From NCBI GenBank assembly GCA_004794655.1, contig SMMW01000635.1:1706001-1770000 (forward strand): a DNA stretch of 64,000 nucleotides. Direction: 5' to 3'. Below the pieces are notes generated by a model that was not told where the DNA came from, did not search any database, and saw nothing but the letters and a program-made list of their open reading frames with translations. This document shows positions 38,097-50,061 of the stretch, piece by piece. Position numbers and translations under genes: made by a program. Source of the stretch: Marisa cornuarietis. Taxonomy: Eukaryota > Mollusca > Gastropoda > Architaenioglossa > Ampullariidae. Each line of letters opens with the position of its first letter. Position 1 is the stretch's first letter.

Positions 38097-39263
38097 CTAG
38101 TATGTCGTTCGTGACCCTTGGTTTTTCTTGTTTCTATGTCGCCCTAGAACCTCTTGGGCTGTCGACAGTAGCACCTCTTTGATGTTTCCAGAGAGGGTGT
38201 CTACATCACAGTCCACCAGGTTCAGTGCGCCAAATTTTCCGCCAACCGTGGCCTTGAAGACTTCTGCAACCTTTGGGTCTTGCAGCTTCTCCAAATCAAA
38301 GCGAATTCGGGGAGTGTTTGAGAGTCGCTTCGCTTTCAGCCTCAGCTTCAGGTTTGTTAGAACAAGGTCATGGTCGCTGCCTATGTCAGCGCCTGGGTAC
38401 GTCCTTGTCTTGGCCCTGTTGATGCTGGATTTGAAGCGTCTCGGCAGTAGGATGTAGTCGATCTGATTATGGACCAGTCCGTCTGGTGAGTGCCAGGTGG
38501 CCGTCCTTGATTTCTTGTGGGGATACAAGGTGTTGGCTAAGGTGAGTCTCTGGCTCTGTGCGAACTCTAGGAGTCTGATGCCCCTGTCGTTGGTTTCACC
38601 AAGGCCAAATTTCCCCACCGTTCCTGCCCATTGCTGGTAGGCGTCTGGTCCGACCTTGGCGTTCCAGTCTCCGAGCACAACCAGGATGTCCTTTTTTGGA
38701 ACTGCCTTCATAATCTTGTCCAGTTGTTGGTAGAATTCTTCCACTTCGTCGTCTCCATGTGTGGAAGTTGGAGCGTATACTTGGACAATGGTGACATTAT
38801 GGGGCTTGGCTGAGACACGAATGGAGATCAGCCGGCTGGATACGGGTGTACAGCTGATGACGGCCGCGGCCACCTTCCTGTGCACAAGGAAGCCCACGCC
38901 GTACTCATGCCTGGTGTCCTCCCCACTGTACCACAGTCTGTGGCCGTCTTCCGTCACTGTTTCCCCAAATCCTGTCCATCTGACCTCCGCCAGTCCCACA
39001 ATGTCCCACTGATACCGTTTCAGCTCGTGTGTGAGTTGGTGCACTTTTCCGCACTGGTATAACGTGCGTACGTTCCACGTGCCAATGGTTGTTCCTTCTC
39101 TTAGTTTGATTTCTGTTTTGGTTTCAGTCTTGGTCTTGGTCTTGGCTCCAGTAGCACACTTTTCGCTGACCCCACGCTGGAGCCTCCCGATAGGGTGCGC
39201 GGTCGTTGTTAGTCCGGGCCGCGACCGATCCGGCATGTTATCTCTTTTCTGGCGTATATCCAT
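38097..39263 (-). CDS. LINE APE-type endonuclease region
   Basis: Read from the first ATG in frame (39263); the open frame itself extends to 39287. An N-terminal Lys/Thr-rich stretch precedes the exonuclease-endonuclease-phosphatase fold: GTWNVRT (39072-39087), LAEVRW with the catalytic Glu (near 38985), VQVYAPTST, VLGDWNAKVG with Asp and Asn (38651-38674), QIDYILL and SDHDLV with the catalytic Asp-His pair (38364-38381). This family is often annotated in genomes as craniofacial development protein 2-like, which is the RTE endonuclease. It nicks target DNA to prime reverse transcription. The frame ends at 38097 after a 1-nt shift in or near the A5 run. The RT frame overlaps the same region, so the two were once one polyprotein. 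Confidence 0.92.
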   Translation of the reverse strand: MDIRQKRDNMPDRSRPGLTTTAHPIGRLQRGVSEKCATGAKTKTKTETKTEIKLREGTTIGTWNVRTLYQCGKVHQLTHELKRYQWDIVGLAEVRWTGFGETVTEDGHRLWYSGEDTRHEYGVGFLVHRKVAAAVISCTPVSSRLISIRVSAKPHNVTIVQVYAPTSTHGDDEVEEFYQQLDKIMKAVPKKDILVVLGDWNAKVGPDAYQQWAGTVGKFGLGETNDRGIRLLEFAQSQRLTLANTLYPHKKSRTATWHSPDGLVHNQIDYILLPRRFKSSINRAKTRTYPGADIGSDHDLVLTNLKLRLKAKRLSNTPRIRFDLEKLQDPKVAEVFKATVGGKFGALNLVDCDVDTLSGNIKEVLLSTAQEVLGRHRNKKNQGSRTTY

Positions 39264-39659
39264 GGTCCTTTCATTGAGCTTATACACTTGGTAGCGCTAA
39301 TCCCTTCTCCAAGTGAACCACAGCCGATTGTCGGCCTGGTTGTGAACACGTAGGCGCTGGGCCCTGGCCGGTACTCTCGTCGTGGAGAGTCTTCGCCCAC
39401 TGATGCCGTGTTAGTATCAGGATTTTCTGTAGGGGTTTACTCCCTTAGCCTTTATCTTTCCCAAGATTCCCCCAAGGCAGTGAGGCCATTTTCCTTGGCT
39501 AGGATGAGAGAAAATTTTTTTGAGTTGATCGCTCCATGCCGGCAGGTGAAAAAATGGCGGCAGCGGCAACCACGTGGTTTTCTAAGTTTCTATACTAGCC
39601 ACATGATCGATAAACTAGCCCATCAAACATCAAATTTTAAGCTTATGGTCTTATAAAAG

Positions 39660-39744
39660 CCTCTCTCAGAGTGGTTGGAGTATTTATAAAATATAGGTTC
39701 AAAAATTAAAAATTTTATAAATACTCCAACCACTCTGAGAGAGG
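39660..39744. repeat. Perfect 33-bp inverted repeat (foldback) at the LINE 5' end
   Basis: Arms at 39660-39692 and 39712-39744 are exact reverse complements, including CTCTCTCAGAGTGGTTGGAG and TATTTATAAAAT, around a 19-nt A/T-rich loop. The outer end of the right arm abuts, and by two bases overlaps, the target-site duplication. Confidence 0.97.
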
Positions 39745-39754
39745 TAGCTAATCA
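39743..39754 (-). repeat. LINE target-site duplication, 5' copy
   Basis: GGTAGCTAATCA, identical to 36148-36159, marks the 5' boundary of the LINE. Confidence 0.85.
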
Positions 39755-39934
39755 TAGACAAGTCAATCTGTAATATGACGCACGTACACATACCTTGCAC
39801 ACGCACGACGCATATAACACACACATCACACAACGCAGATGACGATGAGGATGAAGAGCTTATGTGAGACGAAGATCTCGATGTTTTTCTTTTCCCATCC
39901 GTCCATGGAACTGTTTTTTCTTTCTTTTTTTTTT

Positions 39935-39990
39935 ACGTCATACCCTTTTTCAAAAATGACGTCGAAAAAAATGACGTACTTAAGACGTCA
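39935..39990. promoter_or_regulatory. Cluster of four CRE half-sites
   Basis: TACGTCAT (39934-39941), TGACGTCG (39957-39964), TGACGTAC (39972-39979) and GACGTCAA (39984-39991) lie within 57 bp in alternating orientation. CREB/ATF-type factors bind TGACG/CGTCA. No adjacent gene is recognised, so this is only a motif cluster. Confidence 0.25.
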
Positions 39991-39991
39991 A

Positions 39992-42900
39992 ACACCATTC
40001 ACACACGAAACAACACAAGACCTACTTCTAACTCATTACACAATCATTAGCGCATTCTCTCTTTTCCTCTCCTCTGTGTGTGTGTGTGTGTGTGAGAAAG
40101 AGAGAGAGAGTTTTCTTTTTTGTGTGTCCCTTCGTCTGTGTGTCCGTGTGCGCGTGTTTTATGTCTTTGCCCCAAACTACAGACATGGACATCTTTATCA
40201 CAAAACTACTATTCTATTGCCGTGTGTACTCTGCATTATTTAAAGAAGTGAAGTTAGTGCTGATGGCCGCCGCTCTCGTCGAAAACTCGACACAGCTTCT
40301 AAAGCTGTTATCAGAAGGTCAAAGGGTTGCGCGTGGGCATCCCTTTCATTGATGCCAACAGTAAGGCGGTTTCCCATGTAAAGAACAGAAACACGACTTT
40401 AGACAGGACAATTATGTCAATGAGATTTTTTTTTTTGGACAGCACATTTAAACGCTACAAAAGTGCTTCCTGAAAGTGTGGCTACCTTTTTAACGAAAAG
40501 TTTAAAAATAAGACACTTCATTAAACCGTCCTTAAATTTCCATCTGGATTTAAGCAAAACTTATAGCAGGCCACGACAGTTTGCGTGAGGGCACCCACAA
40601 GACCTGAAGAAAAGGCAGACGTACAAAACTTTATTCAAGTTGACAAAGTTGACAAATATGAAACCCTTTCATTGCGTTTATTCTTTATGCAAGGAAATAT
40701 ATATTTTTCTTTTTTAACTGAGATTTAATATTAACCGATTAATATATCGATTGACCAGTTCGGAGTTTAATGTCTGTTGACTAAAGGCCAAGTTCATCTA
40801 CTTCTGCCTCAGGGTTCCTTTTCATCGCCCGTCTTCAAAAGACTGCTCAAACTCTTATCAAAGTCATTTTCAGATCCCGTCATATCAAGAAATGTTGAAA
40901 GTAAACAATCTGCTTGCTTGTTGCCTTTAAAAGCCGGCTCTTGTTACGTGTCTGCCACAAAAGCAGTCAGCACTTACAGGACTCGAGGACGTGCTTGGGG
41001 TCACGTAGAAGAAACCGTAAGAAAAAAAATCGCCTTAAGCGGCAAACATTTAAAATAGGTGCCAGCACGAACTGCATAAGCTGTTAATCGTAGAAAGGAC
41101 ATTTCTTGGCCGAAATGTGTATTTGATGCTTCATTTATTTGAAAGAGGTCTTCTTGAACTCTATCGCTAAAACCGAGGTTTCCAAGTACATGGATTAGAT
41201 GAATCATCTGTCATTGCTCCCGATTATTGTCATGGCCTTCAACCCATTCTTTACCTACAAAAGAATCCCTTTTTTGTATTTTACGATTTAAAATTCAGAA
41301 TCATAAGATAAAAACTGTTTTGGACTCGTCGACACTGTAACACCAAAAAGTGTCTTTAAATGTTTCTCGATAAATGAGAGTATGAGTACACCATGTTGAT
41401 GAGTAACCTTTTTGAAGAAGTCTGGAGCATGATGACTTCGGAAAATTTGTTGCAAACACTTGCAGGAATAAGATAACAATAGGATTTCTTACTATTCTAA
41501 TGAAAATGATAAGAATATTGCTTTTATATGCCAACAGCTAGTACGTCGACATTTGAATTCTTACAATCACCATCTTCCCATTTTCTTCCACTTCTGTTAG
41601 TCCTGCCCAGGTCTGCGGGTGCAGAAGACCTATGATAGAATCTGTAATACAAAAAAGTTAATATTTATTGTCGGGTATACTCAACATCGTTTAGTCTGGC
41701 ATTTCTCATCAGCTTGTTTTATAGAGCTTGATGGATGTATAGAGATTATCTGTCCTCTAGCCCGGCTTTCGTGTTGGTTTTAGAAAGGATGCGATTCCTC
41801 GCGCTCTCGGCTACGAATACCGTCGAGTGTACTTTGAGAAGATCGTTTGAAAAATTTACTTGATCACGAACTGCCTTTAGCGCAATATTTATGCGACCTC
41901 ACTTTCAGGTTTTTTATGTCTTTTTTTTTCTTTAATTTACGTGGCATTGACAGCTAAATTGAACTGGATTCCACTGCACTGAACACCCGTCCAGGCGACA
42001 AACAGATCTGGTTCTTTCTTTTCAGCCGCCTATTTCTTCTTTTTCCTATTACTCCCTCAAGTAGAAATTGCGCCCCCCTAATGTCGGAAGTAGGAGGGTC
42101 TGCATTAATCACCTATCTCGTCCTGGTGCCTAGTGTTTTCAGTGTCTTATTCCTTCTACACACTGCAGATTACTCATCACTGAACTATGCATCATATCCG
42201 TTCTGCTTGATTAATCGATGCTGTATCTCAGACAGCTCAGAAGGTTGGGTCAGTGTTGGTCCAGCGCTTCTTGGTGCTGGCCATCTTGGCTACTGGAAGC
42301 CAGCCTTAAGCCAGCCTTGAGCCAGTATGGAAACGAGACGCGGCCAGTGACAGCTCCCAGTCGGTATACGTAACCAAGAGATAAAAAGGCAGGTGAAATG
42401 ATTGTGCAGTGAGCAGGGCGAGGAGCAGCTTGCCCTATATATATATATATCAACACGGCATTGGTAAAGGCTGCCATGCGTGAAAAATTCATGTGCTCAC
42501 ACATCCAGCCATTTATAATTATCTATGGTGAAACAGCTGAGCTGCAGAGGCTACAAATGATTTCTGTTGCCTAATACTTCAGCTTACGGGCATAGAATAA
42601 CATTTTCTTGAACTAAGTATGCTGTTGTCCTCTGACATTGATTATCACAACATTAAAGCCAGGACACTTCTTTTTAAGGAGGAGTTGTAGCTGCAAAAGA
42701 TCAAGCAGACCCATGAGGATGCTGGGTCACTGTGCTGTACATGTTTAAATTATATCTGTCATAATATATGTCTGTGCGGACGTGGATCGAGTTTTATGAT
42801 GCATACAGGGGTCCAAGGTGTGTGTGTGTGTGTGTGTCTGGGTAGGGGTGGTGGTGAGTGATTTTTCAGGCTGGTAGGTGGTTTTGTTTGTATGTATAAA

Positions 42901-44545
42901 CTTCAACCCTCATTCCATCATGTTATTTTTGTATTTACACAAACTGTAACTTTCCATTATTTACATGAGATGTAGACTGATGCATTATATACTTCAAAAG
43001 TGATAAGCCTTGTATGAACCCAGAGTTTACATTTACCTTTAAAAATATAAATGTGATTAAAAAGGCATGGCACAACAGACCTGACTAAGAAAAGGACAAC
43101 CACAGGTGTTCATGGCATATACAACAGTCCTTGCCTTGTATGAATAACAAAGATTTAAAGAGATTTAAGGCTTGAAATATTGAGCTTCAGTTTAAAGGAC
43201 AACTTCATTACCTTGCAAACAGAGATGACTGAAACCTGTCAAACTTCTTGTACAATAACTATAGCCCATATGAAAGCAAGAGACACATAGAAATAGAAAG
43301 ACAGTAAGTAATAGAAAGAAACTTTCACAAAGTTGTTACCAACATTTTTTGTGAGATGTTTTACAAACCAGGTAAACTTCTTCCTTACTAGTTGGGTTGT
43401 AACCAAGATGGTTATTTCCTTCCGTAACATTAGACAACACTTCTTTCAGCATATTTGCAATACTGTTTATGGATATGTGTGATTTGTGTGAAGAGTAACA
43501 CACAAAGACCCTAACTCTAAAGCCAGATAAAAATAAAGGGGAAAATGAACACATACAAACTGATCTTACAAATCGTGGTGCTTTACCCATACTTTTAATC
43601 CCTATGGCTCGTAAGCATCCTTCAGATACGCACATGCAGATGAGATCACATGATGATGTGCTAGAACATTCTGCAGCATGAACAAGCAAACACCATCTTG
43701 GCTCTACAACCAAATGAGACAACGGGAAGCATACGGCCCATAGGTGCTGAAGCTTCAACAACAAGTCTCAGATATTTTTTAGTCGCACAGGTGAGCATGT
43801 CGATGTTCGATGACATGTTCATCGTACGCTCACACTCCTGTACCTCTGGACACACTAAGCCCAATCACTTGCAGTGAAAACTTCACACCCTCCCACCCTT
43901 CTTCCTGAAAGGTTTGGTGCTACTTTCATGCTTCACTCGGGCTGACATTTAAGATGAGATCGAGAACCTGAAGAGTCTGCAATTGCTCGTTTGCACATTT
44001 TGCCTGCGAGAAGAGCCGGCAGGCGTAGGGGATATGGGAAGGCGGCTGAGGAATAATTGGTGGAGCCATAAGGTCGCTGGAAGGCCGCTCAAGATCACTT
44101 AACTACGAACACAACTTTCGCCTGAAAGAACAGAGACGCAGAACGAGGAGCTGTGAGGGGTGCGAGGTGAGGCAGCAGGTGGTCCTTACTGGCACCTTAA
44201 TTAAGACAAAATCTACTGCTGGAAATGCTGCAAGACGAACAGGCCTCCTAAATATTTTACACACTTTGACAGTCTTCGACGTGGAATTTAAAAATAAACA
44301 ACAAGAACAAACGAGTGGTATTGCTAAGGTGTCTTTAGATTTCATCAACTGCTTAAATACCTTAAATGAATAATAACAGGAGTTTTGTAGTTACACGTGG
44401 ACACAGAAATCTGGATGAGGGACTGAAAATACGTATGAAGACAGGATGGAAACGGTGGTGGAAACAGAAAGGAAGTCAGAAAAATGTTTCCCTAACAAGC
44501 CATCTAAAATACGAATGTGCGTATATGCGTATGCATGGATGTATA

Positions 44546-44548
<3 letters not shown>
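39992..44548. other. Unassigned stretch
   Basis: No gene can be supported. The stretch contains a (GT)n(GA)n microsatellite at 40074-40108, a TA run at 42440-42451, a GT run at 42821-42838 and an 11-bp AAGCCAGCCTT duplication at about 42297-42323. Frames such as the 142-codon minus frame at 43336-43764 look Cys/Ser-rich without any domain. A protein-like minus segment near 43700-43830 lacks convincing splice sites. Confidence 0.4.
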
Positions 44549-44596
<48 letters not shown>

Positions 44597-44640
44597 ATAG
44601 AGTGTATTACTGTGTTAGTGCATGTGTGTGTGTGTGTGCG
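44549..44640. repeat. (GT)n microsatellite, two blocks
   Basis: Twenty-three GT dinucleotides to 44594, then a shorter GT block at about 44619-44638. Confidence 0.93.
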
Positions 44641-47600
44641 AAACAGCGAGAAAGAGAGGTGGAATGAGTGTTTGCGCGCGTGTGCTCGTATTTATTCCTG
44701 TCTGACTTTATAGCATGGCGTGAATCCCTAGAAGAACTCGGGTCTTACCTAAGTGATAGCAATAGAAAGATTTTGCAGAAAAAGATAATAAACCTCATGG
44801 AAATGAGCACGGCATTAGAATGCACATTGGTGACAATATAATAAAACTCATGGAGGGATCGCTACAGCAAGTAAACAGGCAAGTAATTACTTTCGTGCTG
44901 AATACCAAATGGCATGTTCGAGTTCCGTAAACTGAGACTTTGGTAAGGCCTTTGACATTTTCGCCTGTTGACATTTGCCATTGTTCCAAATTGTACTTCA
45001 CGGGGGACAAACCTGTGTACCTCACTATCATTATTCCTACTGAATATTTTTCTTTCGCACGTAGTCTAGCGGCAGACAGTTGACCAGAAAGAACAATTGT
45101 GGAAAGTTCTTTATCGCTGTTCAACATGGTAAGCAAGATCCCTTTCTGTGACAGTAAAGATGACAAAGTAGAAGTACACACGAAAAAGTAGAAAAGATAG
45201 ATGAGGGAGAGTCGTGAGTAATAGCACGACAGACAGACAGTCAAAGAAAAGCCATTTATTATTTTATTTTAAGGATGGCAGATGTCAGCATCTTACCTCT
45301 CCAGGGTAGTAGTTTGTGATTTTTATAGTTTTAAGAGGAACCTGTCTCCGAGGCTTTAAAATTGTTGGAGCTAAAGTTTTGATAACTACGTCGCGTTCTA
45401 TTTTTGGGAGCTGTTGGTTGGTGGTGTTGGTGGTGGTGGTGGTAGTGGTGATGGTGGTAGTATGTGGAGGGCTGCTGCCCCACACGGCAATCGCATTAGA
45501 CTCGTTTCACCCACAAGGAGTGTTTGCCAGCATTCCGCTCCGCAAGCGAACCAATTATGTTTTGATTGGTAGACGATGGTCTTAAGCTTGCTGAGCAGGA
45601 ACTCACCGCGATAGTCGCCGGGAGAGGCAAGGGAGTTCACTCAGGTTTCATCCTTCGGCGGTTTTCGTTCCTGCGTCCAGCGCGCAGTCGGTATCTGTTC
45701 CTCACTTTTCGTCTCTAAGCTCAGCCCAGGGGGGGCTTGGAGACAAATCTACCAATTAAGTGAGTGCAGAGGCTGTTGTGGTGTGCCCTGCAGCACAGGG
45801 ACAGACAAACGCCGAGCTGGAAAGAGGCCAACGGATCAGAGACCTGCCCTCCAGACACTCAAGTGCTGCCTGAGATGTAGTCACGATCGCCGTCTGTGTG
45901 TTGGTGTCCTTTGAGTCGCCACCGATCACCACCCCAGGCACGAGCTACAGCATTCAGTCTCCTTCCTTTGCACGACAACGGGCTGGCTGTGTTTTTACAG
46001 AAATGTACATGGTTGTAAGGATGTAGATGTGTGTATGTCTATACACGCGTGCGCGTGTGTGCTTGTGCTTGGGATGCATGCTCCTGTGCATTTATGTATG
46101 TGTTTGCGTAACATATGCCTGAAGATGGGAATTTGCTCCCCTTCTGTATCCGTGAGTAAAAGGAAGAAAGAAAGAAAGAGACAGATAGAGCAAGAGCGAG
46201 GGAAAGGATAGAAAAAATAGTTCAACAGATACAGCTGTAAATACGAATATCCATAATAAAATTATTGCAGAGAAATTAGAGAGGCGAAGAGTTTGCTAAA
46301 ATAACAAAGTGTTTTTATGATCGGAATAAGCTGTTTATTAGTGAAGAAAAAGTCACAACAAGAGCAGAATTCTTTTTATTTTTCAAATGCGTAAACAGGC
46401 TGGATTGAGAAACTTGGATCTTGGGAATAGAAGAAGCTAAAGACATGTTCAAAAACATGAACTCAAGTAATAAAAACACAGAAACACAAAGGGTAGAAAT
46501 TATGGTGCATCCATTATACCATCTGAGAAGTGGGTTGTTTAAAAAAATATTTTCAGGTAGAACTCGTTGAAAAGGTACAATCAGCTTTGAGTTTGCCACT
46601 CAGCCTGGCAGCAGAGGACATTGAAAAGAATTAAAGCATCTGAGACAATGTGCTTCTAGAGGTTCCTGATGTTGGCTAAACCCTGACAGACATCCGCAGA
46701 GAGGAGACAGCAGCGGGAGAGATGTAAAAAGAACACAAACTGGTGCATGCAAGTTTTTGGTGTTCAAGATTATACATTGTCTGTTGGATGGCTTGCTTGG
46801 TGGATGGATGTACTCTTAAATGAATGTTACCTTAAAAAAAGAAACAGCAGCGGATCCAGAGGAGCAGTCCCTGTCACAGCCACGGAGAAGAAACTGGTAG
46901 ACATCACAGATGATCTTCAAAAGACACACATTGACAGTCAAGACGAGGAAGCTGTTCACGTGACATGCTGCAAAAGTAAAAAAAACTATCATCTTCTTAT
47001 ATAAGTGCATCTATTTTCTTTTTTTTCTATAAACTGTCTCATGTACGCATGACTTGGAAGAGAAAAAAAGATAATGGGATAGTCAGTACAAATTTACAAG
47101 TTCAGGACAGCTTCGATCTGAAACGGATAGACGACCAGAATTATTAGTAGAAAGACAGAAAGTCATAATAAGAACAACTGGAATACTACTTTTGGACATT
47201 TCCTATTCAGCTTTGCAACACCCTGGAGATATTTTCTTTGACAGATCAGAAAGGAGCTTCAACCCCGAGAGTCAGCTTGTGCCTCGAAGACGGCAAGAGG
47301 CGTGGAATGGGGTGTTAAATCATCAGTCAAGAGCAAGGAACTGATCAAGCAGTAACACCCAGACCAACACGGAAGGAAACAGCAGCAGATAACAAATCGA
47401 AAAGGCGCCAGAGACGAGAAAAGGCGTAACTCTCACGAGAAAATGTCTTGTGAAGAGTAACAGCTGATCGATGATACGTTGCACTACCACATTCAGACCA
47501 AGAAATGTAAGGTTTTAGGTTTTAGTTCAACAACGAAAATGGTCGAGAAGAAGATGTCACTTGAAAGCCATAAAATTTGCAACAATGGGAAAATATTTAT

Positions 47601-48274
47601 TCTGAATAGGCTTCGGTTGTAAAGGTGTTTTGTTGGTACCTGATCCCCACCTAAACACTGAACATTAAGGGAAATTCTATGAATCATTAACATAAAAGTA
47701 TTTTACGAGAGCTTTAAAAGGTGAATGCAAACGATGCAAACAATTTATTTTGATAAAACAATTTCTACCTGACTTCTGTATGCACATGTATGACCACACA
47801 TGTACCTAAGTAGGCGCACATACATAATAACTGATTGTTTACAGATATTAGATTATATAAACAAACTGCATAATTGTAGATATTAGACTGGATAAGAAAG
47901 CTTTGTATCTATAAATATTAGACTATGTAGGAAGAGCGGATAGTGAACTAGCAGCAAGTCGTACAGTGTGGCTAAAGCTTTAGGAACCAACGTAGACATC
48001 GACTGAGTTCAACTTGGCGGAAAGTCGTCGACCTGATTGGTTGCTTTTCACCAAGAGGTGATTTCGCACTGCAGGAAGGAATGATAAATAGGGAGGAAAC
48101 TGAAGTACTCTAAGATAACCTCCTGACGGCAGCTCTTTGAACAGGTGTAAGACTTAGATAATGCGCCCCGAGAGGAGAACTCGGGACAGTTCCATCGAGA
48201 TTGTGTTGATGACAGTTTACCCGAACACTCCAGCAGCTCACCTTTATGTTCTTGATCTTACGATAGGAACGCTT
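44641..48274. other. Unassigned stretch with a CpG-containing patch
   Basis: No gene confirmed. The sequence at 45530-45720 is relatively rich in CpG and contains a consensus donor on the minus strand (TCGCG|GTGAGT near 45609), which would suit a 5' exon, but no coding frame supports it. A weakly protein-like plus frame at 46840-46980 (Lys/Asp/Thr-rich) has poor splice sites. A G run lies at 45729-45735. Confidence 0.35.
45408..45466. repeat. (GGT)n microsatellite
   Basis: Imperfect GGT/GTT/GAT triplets. Translations on either strand are artefacts. Confidence 0.9.
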
Positions 48275-48376
48275 CCAACCAACCAACCAACCAACCAACC
48301 AACCAACCAACCAACCAACCAACCAACCAACCAACCAACCAACCAACCAACCAACCAACCAACCAACCAACCAACC
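48275..48376. repeat. (CCAA)n microsatellite
   Basis: About 25 perfect copies of CCAA. It is the same tetranucleotide, in the opposite strand sense, as the SINE tail at 54854-54969. I could not identify a SINE body in the upstream 170 bp. Confidence 0.95.
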
Positions 48377-48689
48377 AGCAACCAATCAGTCATGACTATT
48401 ACACTATTAATTTATTAAAACTGGATGAAACATTACCTTGCAAGACTACTCGCCAACGTGCACTAGCTTTGCTTCTATTTTCGGTTGTCCGTAACTTTCA
48501 AATCAAGAGGCAGCCCATGATATTCTCATTCGAGTAAACCGTTATACTACTACACATAGCATACTGCTCCGACTCTAGCAACATTAGTAAACACAGCCTA
48601 CTCATTAAGAAGAAACATGATTGTTTTTCGGCCACATTGCCGTCAGCTGTGTCTTTATTTTCTATTTCTGTTTATGTCAAATATTTATT
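48377..48689. other. Unassigned stretch
   Basis: Just over 300 bp with nothing recognisable. Confidence 0.4.
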
Positions 48690-48763
48690 GGTGTGGCGGC
48701 CCCTGGGATTTGACGGTCCTGTGCCAGGTGCACAGTTTACACTTGCCTAAGGCCGCGCCCCTG
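48690..48763. mobile_element. Possible hAT transposon terminus
   Basis: Read on the minus strand this starts CAGGGGCGCGGCCTTAGGC and contains a second, subterminal CAGGGGCCGCC. That resembles the CAGGG-type ends of hAT elements. The expected partner terminus and an 8-bp duplication (GTTATAAG would be one side) were not found, so it is a fragment at best. Confidence 0.3.
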
Positions 48764-48972
48764 GTTATAAGAGTAATGATCATGGAAGAGATATGTTTTT
48801 AATGCACTTTTAAAAGGAGTCGATTGTGGTTGAGTAGTGAATATGAAAGTGGTGCGAGTTCCACTGCCTTTCTGCTCAATAACTAATAAGCTGGTGACCA
48901 TAGGTTATTGTTTATTATTGTTAACTCATTTAGTGATATGCTTATTATTTTCACCTTGCATGCAATTTTTAG

Positions 48973-48988
48973 TGGAAGGGAATGTTCT
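48973..48988 (-). repeat. Second LINE target-site duplication, 3' copy
   Basis: TGGAAGGGAATGTTCT, identical over 16 bp to 51968-51983. Confidence 0.85.
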
Positions 48989-49311
48989 TCATCATTCCTT
49001 GTTACTCATCGAGGATTATAGGGCCGCAACAATACCTTGCTAGCGGACCAGGTTTTGGGCAGCCCCCTCAGTTGGGCCCATGTGGTTCCGGCATCCTCTA
49101 ATCATCACTCTTTAATGATCTTCTCCAAGTCTGTTTTGGCCTCCCAACTCTCCTCTTCCCCTGAGGGTTCCATTCAAGCGCCTGCCTGGCAATGGTGTCA
49201 GCTGGTTTGCACAGGGTGTGTCCTATCCAGACTCACTTGCGCATTTTGATGTCTTGACTAGTGGCATTCTGGTTAGTTCTTTCCCACAGGCTGGTATTTG
49301 AGATCTTTTCT

Positions 49312-50061
49312 TTATTCCCAAAATATGGCGAAGGCATCGGTTGGTAAAGGTCTGGAGCTTGTTGTTGATGGTATTGCCACTCTCCAGGTTTCAGAGCCAT
49401 ACAGTAGGACTGCCTTCACATTGGTGTTGAAGATGCGGGTCTTACTGCGGAGGGATAATGCTCGGGAATTCCAGTTGGGGCGTAGGCTGTTGACAGCATA
49501 CCTGGCCTTGTTTATGCAGCTTCTGATGTCGTCGTCCGCTCCACCATCCTTGCTGACGATGCTTCCCAGATATGTGAAGCGGTCTGTTTCTAGGATGTTC
49601 TCTCCTTGAAGATGGATTGGGAGTTCCTGCTTGTTGTTGATTCTCATTATTTCTGTCTTCTTTCTGTTGATCTTTAAGCCAGTCTTCTCTGCTTCCTCTG
49701 TAAGCTTGCTCAGTTTGGTTTGTGCATGCTGCTGCCGATGAGACAGAAGACTAATGTCATCTGCAAAGTCCAGGTCCTCTAGCTGTTTGGTGAGGGTCTA
49801 CTGGATACCCGTGTGTTTGTCTTGGGTTGTCTTAGGCACAATCCAGTCAATGACCATCAGGAAGATTGTCGGCGATAATATGCAACCCTGTCTTACGCCA
49901 GTCTTCATTACAAAAAGTTTAGTGAGTTTGCCGTCATGGCAGGACGAGTCTACATACAAACCCTGGATGATGTTTATGAACTTAGACGGAATACCATAGT
50001 GGTTCATCAGCCTCCAGATGACGTCCCTGTCTACACTGTCGAAGGCCTTCTCAAAATCCAC
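49312..50061 (-). pseudogene. RT core and C-terminus of the second LINE, disrupted
   Basis: Recognisable reverse transcriptase blocks on the minus strand: FEKAFDSVDRDVIWRLMNHY (motif A, 50027-50060), GVRQGCILSP (motif B, about 49876-49905), FADDISLLSHRQQ (motif C, 49755-49771), then YLGSIVSKDGG and LLYGSETWR. The frame changes between motif B and motif C (stop near 49798), and it breaks again after ETWR, with an early stop at 49312. The continuation toward 49000 carries the GRPKQTWRR block in another frame. This copy cannot encode an active RT. Read-through to a functional protein is not plausible given several shifts. Confidence 0.85.

Larger units (their letters stand above)
36160..39742 (-). 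mobile_element. RTE-type non-LTR retrotransposon, nearly full length
   Basis: A 3.58-kb LINE on the minus strand. It has a 5' region of about 480 bp, an APE-type endonuclease, a reverse transcriptase, almost no 3' UTR and a short (TGAC)n tail at 36155-36178. These are hallmarks of the RTE clade, in which endonuclease and RT normally form one polyprotein and the element ends in a simple repeat. A 12-bp duplication flanks it. The only obvious lesion is a frameshift between endonuclease and RT near the T5 run at 38122-38126. The 5' end carries a perfect 33-bp foldback. The intact domains and perfect duplication suggest a fairly recent insertion. Confidence 0.92.

Noticed and set aside
36836..39294. 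Plus-strand frames across the LINE, some with hydrophobic starts
   Set aside because: Antisense shadows of the endonuclease and RT coding regions.
43336..43764. 142-codon minus frame
   Set aside because: No domain, no consistent splice signals, and it overlaps another equally open frame at 43661-43864.
46747..47004. Plus frame with a Lys/Asp-rich segment
   Set aside because: Weak acceptor and donor, no recognisable family. It could be revisited with transcript data.
48275..48376. SINE tail by analogy with 54.9 kb
   Set aside because: The 170 bp upstream do not show a box B or the central block, so only the microsatellite is annotated.
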